Assembly (NCBI RefSeq): GCF_009711975.1
Contig: NZ_VIKW01000037.1
Span: 3,444-41,565, forward strand
Length of the DNA stretch: 38,122 bases
Reading direction: 5' to 3'
Source: Anabaena sp. UHCC 0204
Lineage (GTDB): Bacteria > Cyanobacteriota > Cyanobacteriia > Cyanobacteriales > Nostocaceae
Within the stretch, counting starts at the first letter, position 1; each line of letters opens with the position of its first letter. Position numbers and translations under genes: made by a program. Shown here in pieces: positions 7,909 to 18,500 of the stretch. The notes beneath the pieces were generated by a model. It was not told where the DNA came from and searched no databases. It saw nothing but the letters and a program-made list of their open reading frames with translations.

Positions 7909-8019
7909 ATATATGCTGTCAATTAGGCTATGCAATGTTAAATATAAAACATTATCAGCATATTTGAACTGTAAAAGACTGCACTAATTTACACCTAGCT
8001 GAATTTACCCCAAACTTAC

Positions 8020-8056
8020 CCCAAAAAATGAAGGGAGGAGCATGATACCCCTCCCT
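8020..8056 (-). terminator. Intrinsic terminator downstream of tRNA-Cys
   Basis: On the minus strand, AGGGAGG and CCTCCCT arms (8032-8056) form a GC-rich stem, followed by TCATTTTTTGGGG. It lies about 54 bp past the 3' end of the tRNA on the same strand, as expected for a tRNA transcription terminator. Confidence 0.65.
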
Positions 8057-8109
8057 GTTCTTATTGCTAAAAGCCTTGAATTGCTTGATTTTCGTTGGTT
8101 TTTCTCAAA

Positions 8110-8180
<71 letters not shown>

Positions 8181-8267
8181 GCACTCACAATTACCTATAT
8201 TAGCACCATTTTTGCCAAATTGCACCATCTAGGAGAAATTTTTTTGCATATTCATTTTTTTCACAGA

Positions 8268-8292
8268 TTGGACAGACAAAAAGCCTGTCCAA
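8268..8292. repeat. Inverted repeat after the lyase gene
   Basis: TTGGACAG and CTGTCCAA form an 8-bp stem about 10 bp past the stop codon of the CpcT gene. No T-run follows on the minus strand, so it may slow 3' decay of the mRNA but is not a standard terminator. Confidence 0.5.
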
Positions 8293-8301
8293 CATTGGAT
8301 A

Positions 8302-8898
8302 TTAAGGATTTAATTTCACCTCTTCGGCAAAATTCCCCCAACGGAGAAAGTAAAAAGGACCTGCTACAGAACCCCAAACATGATCATCTGTGTCGGGATT
8401 TCGTCCTCTATCGCGGCTGATGAACTTTTCGCCATCAATTTCAAAATCACTATCCAAATAGGTTCTTTGCCCGTCACGGATGACAATGCAGCCCTTTCCA
8501 GGTTCGACTGTGCCTTTAAATTTGTGATCACTCCACTCTACGATCATGTTACAACCACAGAGTCTTTCTAGGCGATCGCTCGTTAAAGTCTGCAATCTTG
8601 GTAAATCACGGGAAGCACCGTAAAAGTCTTTTTCTTCCTTGACAGTATAGTTTTCAATATGAATTTTATCCCCTACCGTCAGCAAATTTAACACCCGCAC
8701 CCGATAAGGCTTATTCAGCATATAGTCATAAGCTTGTTCCACAAACAAACTTACCCCTGATAATACCCCAAAATCGAGGGGACGCATACATACACGGATA
8801 TGGGCATAAAAAGCCGGATTCTCAAAAACTTGGGCTTGATTGCTAAAATCAGCGGCCATCCAACGAGCTAAGGTGGCAATATCTGTAGAATGAGTCAT
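8302..8898 (-). CDS. cpcT: CpcT/CpeT-family phycobiliprotein lyase
   Basis: 198 aa from ATG 8898 (MTHSTDIATLARWMAADFSN), which matches the usual start of the family; an upstream in-frame ATG at 8943 adds 15 unlikely residues. The conserved blocks FYAHIRVCMRPL, VEQAYDYML, GCNMIVEW, FKGTVEPGKGC and HVWGSVAGPFYF are present. CpcT-type lyases attach phycocyanobilin to the beta-subunit Cys153 position of phycocyanin and phycoerythrocyanin during phycobilisome assembly. The beta-barrel protein is normally cytoplasmic and about 200 aa, as here. The gene stands alone, far from any phycobilisome operon in this window, as is usual for cpcT. The subclass (CpcT versus CpeT) is inferred from similarity. 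Confidence 0.87.
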   Translation of the reverse strand: MTHSTDIATLARWMAADFSNQAQVFENPAFYAHIRVCMRPLDFGVLSGVSLFVEQAYDYMLNKPYRVRVLNLLTVGDKIHIENYTVKEEKDFYGASRDLPRLQTLTSDRLERLCGCNMIVEWSDHKFKGTVEPGKGCIVIRDGQRTYLDSDFEIDGEKFISRDRGRNPDTDDHVWGSVAGPFYFLRWGNFAEEVKLNP

Positions 8899-9027
8899 AG
8901 TAATTTGGGATTTTAGATTGTGGATTTTGGTACAGAGGCTCAAAACCGCCTGATACAGATTTGCTAATTTTAAACCTTAGTATGTCATTAAACATCTATA
9001 TTAAACTTTACCAAACATTCACTAAAA

Positions 9028-9057
9028 ATTAACCTTTATCTAACCACAAGTTAATTG
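9028..9057 (+). promoter_or_regulatory. Pho box (three 8-bp repeats, 11-bp period)
   Basis: ATTAACCT (9028-9035), TCTAACCA (9039-9046) and GTTAATTG (9050-9057) are separated by 3-bp spacers. This matches the cyanobacterial SphR/PhoB site of tandem (C/T)TTAAC-type octamers. It lies 131 bp upstream of the pstS start, implying induction under phosphate limitation. Weaker 11-bp-phased motifs occur just upstream (9000-9029). Confidence 0.65.
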
Positions 9058-9187
9058 CTAGATTACCTTGTTCTGTGAATTTATACATTGTACATATAAT
9101 TTTTCATCGTTTCTTAATTGAATAGAACCGTTGATTTTTCGGAGCTATTGAGCGAAATATTAAGTCCCATAAATTTAGGAGTTTTTT

Positions 9188-10201
9188 GTGAACAGAGTTA
9201 ATCTTAAGCTTACCAGCTTAAAAGCCTTAGGTGCAATTTCATTGATGACCACCACCTTGGCTGTGTCAATGTCTGCGGTTTTCTCCCAAAGTGTGAGTAC
9301 AATCAAGATTGATGGTTCTAGTACCGTGTTCCCTGTTACCGAAGCAGTAGCAGAAGAATTCCAAAAATCGCAAAGAGGTAAAGTTAGAGTTACCGTTGGT
9401 GTTTCTGGTACTGGTGGTGGCTTTAAAAAATTCTGTCGCGGTGAAACAGATATCTCTGGTGCTTCCCGTCCCATTCTCCAAAAAGAAATTGATGAATGCA
9501 AAAAAGCTGGTATTCGCTACGTTGAATTGCCAGTAGCTTATGATGCTTTAACAGTTGTGGTTAACCCCGGCAATACTTGGGCTAAAAACCTGACAGTCGC
9601 TGAACTCAAGAAAATTTGGGAACCAGGCGCACAGGGCAAAATTAATAACTGGAATCAAGTCCGTGCGGGATTTCCTAATGCACCTTTGAAGTTATTTGGA
9701 CCTGGTGCTAACTCGGGAACTTTTGACTACTTTACCGAAGCTGTTGTTGGTAAATCCAAGTCTAGCCGGGGTGATTTCACAGCCAGTGAAGACGACAACG
9801 TACTTGTACAAGGTGTTGCTCGCGATAAAAACGCCCTTGGTTTCTTTGGTTTTGCTTATTACACAGAAAACAAAAACAAACTCAAGTCAGTATCAGTTAA
9901 TGGTGTCACCCCCTCGGAAACAACTGTAAAAAACGGTACTTACAATCCATTATCCCGCCCTATATTCATCTATGTTAGTGACAAGGCTGCTAATAAACCA
10001 GAGGTGAAGCAGTTTATCCAATTCTACTTACGGAATGCACCTAAGTTAGTGAAAGAAGTAGGATATGTAGCTTTACCAAATTCAGCTTACACTACTGCTC
10101 AAGGCCATTTCAATAAAAAGAGATTTGGTAGCATATTTGGTGGTAAAGAATCAGTTGGTTTAAAGATTGACGAATTAATGCGTCGTGAAGCTAAAGAATA
10201 A
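9188..10201 (+). CDS. pstS: Phosphate ABC transporter substrate-binding protein PstS
   Basis: 337 aa from GTG 9188, with AGGAG six bases upstream. A signal peptide is visible in about the first 34 residues (basic start, hydrophobic core, then FSQS). The mature part opens with [15 protein letters not shown] and has [24 protein letters not shown] and [15 protein letters not shown], which are phosphate-ligand loops of PstS. It captures phosphate in the periplasm and delivers it to PstC/PstA. It follows a Pho box and heads the pst cluster. SphX-type proteins are close relatives, so SphX is an alternative name. Confidence 0.95.
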   Translation: MNRVNLKLTSLKALGAISLMTTTLAVSMSAVFSQSVSTIKIDGSSTVFPVTEAVAEEFQKSQRGKVRVTVGVSGTGGGFKKFCRGETDISGASRPILQKEIDECKKAGIRYVELPVAYDALTVVVNPGNTWAKNLTVAELKKIWEPGAQGKINNWNQVRAGFPNAPLKLFGPGANSGTFDYFTEAVVGKSKSSRGDFTASEDDNVLVQGVARDKNALGFFGFAYYTENKNKLKSVSVNGVTPSETTVKNGTYNPLSRPIFIYVSDKAANKPEVKQFIQFYLRNAPKLVKEVGYVALPNSAYTTAQGHFNKKRFGSIFGGKESVGLKIDELMRREAKE

Positions 10202-10222
10202 ATCTAGTATCAAATAAATACT

Positions 10223-10250
10223 GTAGAGATGTTCCATGGAACGTCTCTAC
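10223..10250. repeat. Palindrome between pstS and pstC
   Basis: GTAGAGATGTTCC and GGAACGTCTCTAC meet around AT in a near-perfect 28-bp palindrome. A related one is at 22513-22538. It could attenuate or stabilise the mRNA so that pstS is made in excess over the transporter genes. That role is inferred from position only. Confidence 0.6.
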
Positions 10251-10320
10251 AACTCAGAATAAAGCAACGATATCACACTTTTCTTTATCTCAAGTCATCA
10301 TCTGAGATCCAATTTCTAAC

Positions 10321-11235
10321 ATGATTAATGCCAAGCAAACTCAGTTTTCGCCAAAAATAACAAGGGATTTACGAGAACGGGCAATTGAATCTATCTTGTT
10401 TTTAGCTGCACTTTCCTCAGTCGCAACTACAATCGCAATTATTGGTATTTTGCTTTATGAATCCATTCTATTTTTCCAGAAAGTATCTTTATGGGAATTT
10501 TTAACTGATACCCAATGGACACCATTATTTGATGACAAACATTACGGTATTTGGCCACTTGTTTCGGGAACTTTTGTCACCACAGTTGTGGCCTTATTAG
10601 TAGCAATACCATTGGGAACAATTATTGCTATTTACCTCAGTGAATTTGCTCCTCCCATAATCAGGGAAATAGTTAAACCAGCCTTAGAACTACTAGCCGG
10701 CATTCCTACAGTAGTTTATGGTTATTTTGCATTGTTATTCGTCACACCATTATTACAAAAAATTCTGCCGGCTTTGCCTGGTTTTAGTATGTTGAGTGCG
10801 GGACTAGTTATCGGTGTGATGATCATTCCTTACGTTAGTTCCCTGAGCGAAGATGCTATGCGTGCAGTTCCCACACATCTGCGTGAGGGTTCTTATGCCA
10901 CTGGGGCTACCCGTTTACAAACAGCCTTACGAGTGGTATTACCAGCGGCTATTTCTGGAATAATAGCAGCTTACATTTTAGGGATTTCTCGTGCAGCAGG
11001 TGAAACTATGATAGTTGCGATCGCCGCAGGTGGTCAACCCAACCTCACCCTAAACCCATTAGAACCAGCCGCAACCATGACAGCCTATATTGTCTCCGTC
11101 AGCCTGGGAGACTTACCTCATGGCAGTCTAGAATACGAAACTATCTTTGCAGTCGGACTGACTCTAGTGCTAATGACTTTGTGTTTCAACGTCATAGGTC
11201 ATCTTCTCACCAAACGTTATCGAGAAATTTATTAA
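10321..11235 (+). CDS. pstC: Phosphate ABC transporter permease PstC
   Basis: 304 aa inner-membrane protein with six predicted transmembrane segments and the conserved ABC-permease loop GATRLQTALRVVLPAAISGI (residues about 198-217). Blocks such as VSGTFVTTVVALLVAIPLG, GIPTVVYGYFALLFV and ISRAAGETM are typical of PstC. It forms the membrane channel with PstA. It lies 119 bp after pstS, separated by a palindrome. The start is ATG 10321; no clear Shine-Dalgarno is seen. Confidence 0.94.
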   Translation: MINAKQTQFSPKITRDLRERAIESILFLAALSSVATTIAIIGILLYESILFFQKVSLWEFLTDTQWTPLFDDKHYGIWPLVSGTFVTTVVALLVAIPLGTIIAIYLSEFAPPIIREIVKPALELLAGIPTVVYGYFALLFVTPLLQKILPALPGFSMLSAGLVIGVMIIPYVSSLSEDAMRAVPTHLREGSYATGATRLQTALRVVLPAAISGIIAAYILGISRAAGETMIVAIAAGGQPNLTLNPLEPAATMTAYIVSVSLGDLPHGSLEYETIFAVGLTLVLMTLCFNVIGHLLTKRYREIY

Positions 11236-11245
11236 TTAGAGAACA

Positions 11246-11283
11246 ATTAATTATCAATTGTCAATTGTCAATTATCAATTATT
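11246..11283. repeat. Short tandem repeats of TCAATTG/TCAATTA
   Basis: Between pstC and pstA the sequence cycles through ATCAATTG, TCAATTG and TCAATTATCAATTA. This is a short tandemly repeated repetitive (STRR) tract of the heptamer type known in heterocystous cyanobacteria. Confidence 0.65.
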
Positions 11284-11286
11284 TAC

Positions 11287-12210
11287 ATGACAACTCTGAA
11301 TATTCAGCAAGTCCGCAAGACTATTGCCCGTAATAAGCGATCGGAATATATTTTCAACATCATTGGCTTTTTGTCAATGCTGATTGGTATTGTCACACTA
11401 GTAGCACTGTTATTTGACTTAGCTAGTGATGGTTTACCTCGACTTTCCTGGCAATTTTTAACTTCCTTTCCTAGTCGCAAACCGGAAGAAGCTGGTATCC
11501 TTTCCGCTTGGGTAGGAACTCTGCTAGTCATGCTAGTAACGGCAACAGTAGCCATTCCTGTAGGGATAGCATCAGGAATTTACTTAGAAGAGTATGCCAG
11601 AAAAAACTGGGTTGCTGATTTAATTGAAATTAACGTCACCAACCTCGCAGGAGTTCCCTCGATTATTTACGGACTTCTGGCTTTAGGAGTATTTGTTTAT
11701 GGGTTAAATCTTGGGCAAAGCGTGGTGACGGCTGGGTTCACCCTAGCATTATTAGTTTTACCAGTGGTAATTGTTTCTACCCGTGAGGCTTTACGAGCTA
11801 TCCCCAATAGTATCCGTGAAGCTGCTTATGCCGCCGGTGCTTCCAAGTGGCAAATGATTTGGGATCATATTCTCCCTTACTCAACAGGGACAATTATCAC
11901 AGGAATTATTGTCGCTATGGCGCGAGCCATTGGTGAAACTGCACCTTTAATTACCATTGGGGCGCTAACATTTATTGCCTTTTTACCAGAACCACCAGTT
12001 ACAGGGCAGTTTCCTTATATTTCTTTTTCTTGGTTACTTGCGCCCTTCACAGTCATGCCTATTCAAATGTTTGATTGGATATCTCGTCCCCAGGCTGACT
12101 TTCAAGTGAATGCAGCTACCGCAGGTATCATCCTCATTTTTATTACTTTGGCTATGAACTCTGTCGCCATGTATATCCGTTATCGTATCCGCAAAACAAT
12201 CAAATGGTAA
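11287..12210 (+). CDS. pstA: Phosphate ABC transporter permease PstA
   Basis: 307 aa with six predicted transmembrane segments. PstA hallmarks include [37 protein letters not shown], the cytoplasmic coupling loop [20 protein letters not shown], and [11 protein letters not shown]. It pairs with PstC to form the phosphate channel. The 3' end overlaps pstB by 7 bp, indicating translational coupling. The start is ATG 11287. Confidence 0.94.
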   Translation: MTTLNIQQVRKTIARNKRSEYIFNIIGFLSMLIGIVTLVALLFDLASDGLPRLSWQFLTSFPSRKPEEAGILSAWVGTLLVMLVTATVAIPVGIASGIYLEEYARKNWVADLIEINVTNLAGVPSIIYGLLALGVFVYGLNLGQSVVTAGFTLALLVLPVVIVSTREALRAIPNSIREAAYAAGASKWQMIWDHILPYSTGTIITGIIVAMARAIGETAPLITIGALTFIAFLPEPPVTGQFPYISFSWLLAPFTVMPIQMFDWISRPQADFQVNAATAGIILIFITLAMNSVAMYIRYRIRKTIKW

Positions 12211-12998
12211 AAACAAAATCCGCAACTTTACAAAGACCAATCAAAGCTTCTGTTAATTACCTGAATTTTTACTATGGTGGCACAGTCCACGCCCTGAAAG
12301 ACATTAATATGTCCGTGGGTGAAAAGCAGGTAACAGCACTGATTGGACCTTCTGGATGTGGCAAAACTACTTTGTTACGTTGTTTCAATCGAATGCACGA
12401 TTTGTATCCAGGAAATCGCTATCAAGGGGAAATTGCCTTAGAACCAGATGGTATTAATTTACTAGGTAAGAAAATTGACCCTATTGAAGTCCGGATGCGG
12501 ATTAGTATGGTATTTCAAAGACCTAATCCTTTTCCCAAGTCAATCTATGAGAATGTGGCTTATGGTTTGCGGGTAAGAGGTGAATCTAGGCGGAGAGTTA
12601 TTGATGAAAAAGTAGAGCAAGCGTTACATAATGCAGCGTTGTGGAATGAAGTTAAGGATAGATTACATGATTTAGCTTTTAATCTTTCTGGTGGTCAGCA
12701 GCAGCGTTTATGTATCGCGCGGGCTTTGGCAACTGATCCGGAAATTATTCTATTTGATGAGCCAACATCTGCTTTAGATCCCATAGCTACTGCTAGTATT
12801 GAAGAGTTAATTACTGAACTTAAAAAAACAGTAACTATTTTGATTGTTACCCACAATATGCAGCAGGCAAGCCGTGTATCTGACTATACAGCATTTATGT
12901 ATTTGGGCGAATTGGTAGAGTTTAACAAAACTGAGATCATTTTTGATCAACCCGTCCAGGAAAGAACGGCTGACTATGTAAATGGTCGTTTTGGTTAA
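12204..12998 (+). CDS. pstB: Phosphate ABC transporter ATPase PstB
   Basis: 264 aa. Walker [10 protein letters not shown]-loop FQRPNPFP, signature LSGGQQQR and Walker B IILFDEP with the D-loop SALD are all intact, followed by the switch His in [16 protein letters not shown] is diagnostic of PstB among ABC ATPases. It drives phosphate import through PstC/PstA. It overlaps pstA and ends the operon; no phoU follows here. Confidence 0.95.
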   Translation: MVKTKSATLQRPIKASVNYLNFYYGGTVHALKDINMSVGEKQVTALIGPSGCGKTTLLRCFNRMHDLYPGNRYQGEIALEPDGINLLGKKIDPIEVRMRISMVFQRPNPFPKSIYENVAYGLRVRGESRRRVIDEKVEQALHNAALWNEVKDRLHDLAFNLSGGQQQRLCIARALATDPEIILFDEPTSALDPIATASIEELITELKKTVTILIVTHNMQQASRVSDYTAFMYLGELVEFNKTEIIFDQPVQERTADYVNGRFG

Positions 12999-13035
12999 AA
13001 AACTGGATGACAGCCGATGATAGTATAAAAATAAA

Positions 13036-13079
13036 CCTAGCAGGATAGATAGAAGAATATCTCCAGCTAGGAATTTTTT
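13036..13079 (+). terminator. Intrinsic terminator of the pst operon
   Basis: CCTAGC-A-GGATA and TATCTCC-A-GCTAGG arms form a stem-loop, followed directly by AATTTTTT. It lies 38 bp after the pstB stop. The remaining gap up to aspartokinase (13080-13387) shows only AT-rich sequence and a short GCGTTGCCGAAG..GCATAGC..ATCGCTG repeat. Confidence 0.7.
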
Positions 13080-13387
13080 ATGTTTGTCCATGTTTGAGGG
13101 GTGTAGCATTAATTAATGAATGGTCAATAATGCTGTTCCCTAGATGTAAGTATGTATAGTAATTGGTCAAAAAAAGTTAAGAAAGGTACGGTAATGGGTT
13201 AATTTTTTGTTAAAGATTAAAAAATTAATCATCACAAAATTTAAATTCTCTGGTTTGAGCGTTGCCGAAGACTAGCATAGCTATCGCTGTTTCTGATATT
13301 TTAGTAATCTAAATAACTTGTAATATTTTAATGCTTCCCGACGGAAGTATTGATTAAAGCAATCACATATTGATTAAATGTAAAATT

Positions 13388-15187
13388 ATGGCGCTCATAG
13401 TTCAGAAATACGGTGGTACATCTGTTGGTTCAGTTGAACGAATTCAAGCTGTTGCGAGTAGGGTTGAAAAAACTGTCAAAGCTGGAAACTCTGTTGTCGT
13501 AGTGGTTTCAGCGATGGGGAAAACCACTGATGGCTTAGTTAAACTAGCTAATGATATCTCTAAAAGCCCTAACCGTCGGGAAATGGATATGCTGCTTTCC
13601 ACAGGAGAGCAAGTTACCATTGCCTTATTAAGTATGGCATTACAGGAAATTGGCCAACCAGCGATTTCTATGACTGGCGCTCAGGTAGGTATTGTTACCG
13701 AAGCCGAACATAGCCGCGCCCGAATTTTACATATTGAAACAGAACGCTTGATGCGGCATATCAAGGGTGGTAAAGTTGTTGTTGTGGCTGGATTTCAAGG
13801 AATTAGCAGCACAGAAGAATTAGAAATTACAACTTTAGGACGTGGTGGTTCTGACACTTCAGCAGTAGCTTTAGCAGCAGCTATCGGTGCAGATTTTTGT
13901 GAAATTTATACAGACGTGCCAGGGATATTAACTACAGATCCCCGGCTTGTTCCCGAAGCCCAATTATTAACAGAAATCACCAGTGATGAAATGCTGGAAT
14001 TGGCTAGTTTAGGCGCGAAAGTATTACATCCTCGGGCTGTGGAAATTGCCCGTAATTATGGCGTTCCTTTGGTGGTACGTTCTAGTTGGACAGATCAACC
14101 GGGAACTTGGGTAACAACGCCACCAAGACAAGATCGGCCATTAGTAAACTTAGAATTAGCCCGTCCTGTGGATGCTGTAGAATTTGATATCCAACAGGCT
14201 AAGGTGGCTTTATTGCGTGTTCCTGATAAACCAGGAATAGCAGCCCAGTTGTTTGGAGAAATTTCCCAGCAAAATGTTGATGTGGATTTAATTATTCAAT
14301 CTATTCATGAAGGTAATAGTAACGACATTGCTTTTACAGTAAATACATCAATATTAAAACGGGCGGAAGCTGTATCATCGGCTATAGCTCCAGTATTGAG
14401 AAATCATCCTAGTTCAGATGAAGCAGAAGTTATTGTTGAGAAAGATACAGCAAAAGTGAGCATTGTCGGCGCAGGGATGATTGGGAGGCCAGGAGTAGCA
14501 GCGCAGATGTTTAAAACTTTAGCTGCGGCTGGTGTGAATATTCAGATGATTTCTACCAGTGAAGTCAAGGTGAGTTGTGTCGTTGATGTTGTAGATTGCG
14601 ATCGCGCTATAATAGCCCTCTGCAACACTTTTGAAATTAATTCTTCCTCTACGTCTCTCCCCGCTCCTACTACGGAAGCTCCTGCTGTGCGCGGTGTGGC
14701 TTTAGATATGAACCAAGCCCGGATTGCGATTCGACAATTACCAGATCGTCCGGGTATGGCAGCAAAATTATTTGGATTATTGGCAGAATGTAATATTAGT
14801 ATAGATATGATTATTCAATCCCAACGTTGTCGAGTATTAGATGGTGTACCGCGTCGGGATATTGCTTTCACTGTCGCCAAAATAGATGTAGAAAATGCCC
14901 AACAAAAACTTACACAAGTAGCAGGAGATTTTGGTTGGGGCGAAGTAATATTAGATAGTGCGATCGCTAAAGTGAGTATCGTTGGTTCTGGTATGGTAGG
15001 ACAACCAGGAATAGCTGCTAAAATGTTCACAGCTTTAGCTCGAAATAATATCAATATTCAAATGATTGCCACTTCAGAAATCAAAATTAGTTGTGTTGTG
15101 GCTATTGACGAAGGTGTGAAAGCTTTACAAGTTATTCACGCAGCTTTTGATTTAGCTGGAAGTGAAAAATTTGTTGTTCCTGTCTGA
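13388..15187 (+). CDS. lysC: Aspartokinase with four ACT domains
   Basis: 599 aa from ATG 13388 (MALIVQKYGGTSVG); an in-frame ATG at 13370 adds six atypical residues. The kinase domain (about 1-255) holds KYGGTSVG, the catalytic GRGGSDTSA and TDVPGI..DPR. The C-terminal half contains two pairs of ACT regulatory domains (about 270-415 and 440-595), each pair carrying RVPDKPG/QLPDRPG and VSIVG(A/S)GM(I/V)G(R/Q)PG motifs. It phosphorylates aspartate, the first step toward lysine, threonine and methionine. The doubled ACT pair is the usual cyanobacterial form and implies feedback by lysine and threonine. It is transcribed alone. Confidence 0.95.
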   Translation: MALIVQKYGGTSVGSVERIQAVASRVEKTVKAGNSVVVVVSAMGKTTDGLVKLANDISKSPNRREMDMLLSTGEQVTIALLSMALQEIGQPAISMTGAQVGIVTEAEHSRARILHIETERLMRHIKGGKVVVVAGFQGISSTEELEITTLGRGGSDTSAVALAAAIGADFCEIYTDVPGILTTDPRLVPEAQLLTEITSDEMLELASLGAKVLHPRAVEIARNYGVPLVVRSSWTDQPGTWVTTPPRQDRPLVNLELARPVDAVEFDIQQAKVALLRVPDKPGIAAQLFGEISQQNVDVDLIIQSIHEGNSNDIAFTVNTSILKRAEAVSSAIAPVLRNHPSSDEAEVIVEKDTAKVSIVGAGMIGRPGVAAQMFKTLAAAGVNIQMISTSEVKVSCVVDVVDCDRAIIALCNTFEINSSSTSLPAPTTEAPAVRGVALDMNQARIAIRQLPDRPGMAAKLFGLLAECNISIDMIIQSQRCRVLDGVPRRDIAFTVAKIDVENAQQKLTQVAGDFGWGEVILDSAIAKVSIVGSGMVGQPGIAAKMFTALARNNINIQMIATSEIKISCVVAIDEGVKALQVIHAAFDLAGSEKFVVPV

Positions 15188-15192
15188 GAATA

Positions 15193-15293
15193 AGGGAACA
15201 GGGAACAGAAAAAACTCATGTTGAAAAACATCTTTTTTTAACTGAGTTTTAAACTGGTGCAAATGAGTGTTTCTTATCTGTTTCCTATTCCCT
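15193..15293. repeat. Small inverted-repeat element
   Basis: AGGGAACAGGGAACAG (15193-15208) and CTGTTTCCTATTCCCT (15278-15293) are imperfect terminal inverted repeats around about 70 bp. The right end with its flank (15251-15293) recurs in inverted orientation at 27779-27820, over 80% identical. It is non-coding and looks like a miniature inverted-repeat element. Confidence 0.6.
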
Positions 15294-15298
15294 ATTTC

Positions 15299-15410
15299 GG
15301 CGTTGCTGAATTAGGGTATGAAATTCAAAAATCAATGATTTCAAACTCTTACTCTCTGTAGACTCTGCGCCTCTGCGTGAAACAAAATCATACTCTTAAT
15401 CAGCAACACC
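15299..15410. mobile_element. 112-bp MITE-like element with 8-bp target duplication
   Basis: Terminal inverted repeats at 15299-15321 (GGCGTTGCTGAATTAG..) and 15388-15410 (..TTAATCAGCAACACC) match with few differences over 23 bp. The octamer CCTATTTC lies directly outside both ends (15291-15298 and 15411-15418), as a target-site duplication would. The interior has no ORF. It lies against the right end of the neighbouring inverted-repeat element. The parent transposase family is not known from this window. Confidence 0.6.
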
Positions 15411-15505
15411 CCTATTTCCTATTCCCTTTGTTTGTAAAGGTGCAGTGTCTGCACCCAAGAAGAAAATTTCTACTATAATCACAACAGCTTATCTTGGTAT
15501 ACTCA

Positions 15506-18500
15506 ATGATTGTTGGTAATAATCAACCTATCCTCATCCTCATGCTTTTCATAGCTGCGGTTATAGCTGCTTATACATCTATCAATTTAGTAGAACGACT
15601 TTCTGCTGAATTATTACCAAAATGGCGATCGCTCTGGATCTGCACTAGTATAATAACAATGGCAAGTTGTATTTGGTTAATGCACTTCATAGCCATGCTT
15701 ACCTTGCAACAACCATTATTAATTACCGACAATATTACCACCCTATCTTGGATAGAAGTAATCATTGCCTTTGGAATAGCAATCCTATTAAACAAACTCT
15801 TTACATTTAAATTAAGCGAACAAAAAGCCTTAAAAGCCAGCGAAAATCGTTTCTTTTTAGCTCTCGAAGGAACAAATGTAGGCATTTGGGATTGGGAAAT
15901 TGATACAGGAAAAATTTATTTTTCTCCTCGTTGGAAAAGTATCTTAGGTTATGAAGATCAAGAACTACCTAATACCATAGAAACATGGCAACAAAGCCTG
16001 CATCCAGAAGACAAAGAACAAGTCATGTCAGTTTTAAATCAATACCTAGAAAATAAAATTCCCATTTATGAAATAGAATTCCGCGCTCGACATAAAGATG
16101 GTTCTTATCGTTGGATTTTCGCACGGGGTGTTTCCTTACGGGATCAAAAAGGTATACCATATAGACTCAGCGGTTCTCATGCCGATATTACCGAACATAA
16201 ACAACTAGCACAAGAACTGCAAGAATCCCGACAATTTTTGACAAGTATCATCGAAAATATCCCCTTAGCACTTAATGTTCAAGATGTCAAAAAAGATTAC
16301 CGTTTTGTAATTTGGAATCAAACCTGTGAGCATATATTTGGTTTAAAAAGTAAAGATACTATTAATCATAATGTCAATGAATTATTAACCACCCAAAAAA
16401 GTGATATATTTCTTTCACCGCTCCTAGAAACCCTGAACCACAATCAAGAATTACAAACTTCTGAAGAAACAGTCAATAGCTACTTTCAAGGAAAAATGTT
16501 GCTAAGAACATTAAAAGTTCCCATTAGCAATCAAGGTGAAATTACCCATATACTATCTATTTCTGATGATATTACTAGCCGCCGACAAATTGAATCAGCC
16601 TTACAAGAAAGTGCTGAACGAGAAAAAGCACTAGCTAAAGCAATTCAGAGAATGCGGCAAACATTAGATATGAAAACTATCTTTACTGCGACAACATCCG
16701 AACTAAGACAAGTGATTCATTGCGATCGCGTTGTTGTTTATCGTTTTCGCTCTGATTGGAGTGGAGAATTCATCGCTGAATCTGTTGGTAGTGACTGGAT
16801 TTCCCTCTGGGATGAACAAAATAATAACCCTAAATTTCAGGAAAATGCTCTTGCAAATGAGCGTTGTACAGTTAAAGATTTTGATAGCAACGCAAAAGAT
16901 GATAATATTGAAGATGATTTAAACTTAGTCAAAGATACTTATCTACAAAGAACCAAAGGTGGTGTTTATAGTCAAGGTGTCACTTACCGCGTTATCGAAG
17001 ATATTTATGAAGCTAACTTTGATACTTGTTATCTACAACTTTTAGAACAGTTTCAAGCTAGAGCATATATTATTGTGCCGATATTTTATAGTAATAAAAT
17101 TTGGGGACTACTCGCAATTTATCAAAATTCCCATCCCCGTCACTGGAAAGAAGCAGAAATAAAAATAGTAGTCCAAATTGCTAATCAATTAGGAGTTGCT
17201 CTACAGCAAGCCGAATTATTAGAACAGACTCAAAAACAATCCATAGCATTACAAAATGCTTTAATAGCTGCTGATGCCGCGAGTCACGCTAAATCAGAAT
17301 TTTTGGCGAATATGAGCCATGAACTCAGAACACCTCTGAATGCGATTCTGGGCTTTACCCAAGTTATGAGTCGTGACACAAAACTATCCAATGAACATCA
17401 GGAAAACCTAAAAATTATCAATCGTGCCGGTGAACATCTACTGACAATTATTAATGACATTCTAGAAATGTCTAAAATCGAAGCTGGTAAAACCACACTT
17501 AATAAACACAGCTTTAATTTTCATGATTTTCTTAACGTCTTATATAACTTCATCAAATTGCGAGCAGAATCTAAAGGGTTAGAATTAAAATTTGACTATG
17601 CTCCTGATATTCCTGCTTATACTTATGGAGATGAAGGAAAAATCCGGCAAGTTTTATTAAATTTGTTAGGAAACGCCATTAAATTCACCGAAAAAGGTAG
17701 AGTGAATTTACAAGTCAAACAAAATTGGATCATGGAATATGGAGAAAACAATCCTGTTTATAAAAAACTAACTTTTGAAGTTTCTGATACTGGTTTTGGG
17801 ATTTCCCCAGAAGAAATTAAATTACTATTTCAATCCTTTAAACAAACAGAAATCGGTCGTAAATATCAACAAGGTACAGGCTTAGGTTTGGCTATTAGTC
17901 GTAAATATGTAGAACTAATGGGCGGAAATATTCAAGTTAATAGTCAATTAGGAGTAGGTAGTACCTTTACATTTGATGTAACTATCGAAGAATCCGCAGC
18001 CAGCAATGTTAAAATCCCTTTAATAGGAGAAAAAGTAATTAGTATTGCTCCGCATCAGTCTGAATATATAATCTTAGTTGCTGAAGATATCCCCGATAGT
18101 CGTTTATTATTAGTCAAATTATTAAAAGAAATTGGCTTTACTGTGTACGAAGCTGAAAATGGTGAAGAAGCAGTTAATTGTTGGCGTACTTGGCAACCAC
18201 ATTTAATTATTATGGATATCCAAATGCCCATAACAGATGGTTTGACTGCTACTAAAATTATTAAAAACACACCCCAGGGAAAAAATACTAAAATATTAGC
18301 TTTAACTGCTAGTATTTTTGAAGAAAACCGCCAAGCAATCTTAGCCGCAGGTTGTGATGATTTTCTTTCTAAACCATTGCACGTGCCAGCTTTATTAGAA
18401 CAAATTAGTGAACATTTAGGTGTAGAGTATGTTTATGAAAATGTAAGTCCAGATATAGCATCTGCACCTGTCCAAAAAATGTCTGAGGCAGAGGTAATTG

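Noticed and set aside
8268-8292. Hairpin as terminator of the CpcT gene
   Set aside because: No T-run follows on the minus strand.
17021-17045. GAF domain of the hybrid kinase as a cyanobacteriochrome
   Set aside because: Cys508 is followed by Tyr, not His, as in many non-chromophore GAFs; kept only as an open question.
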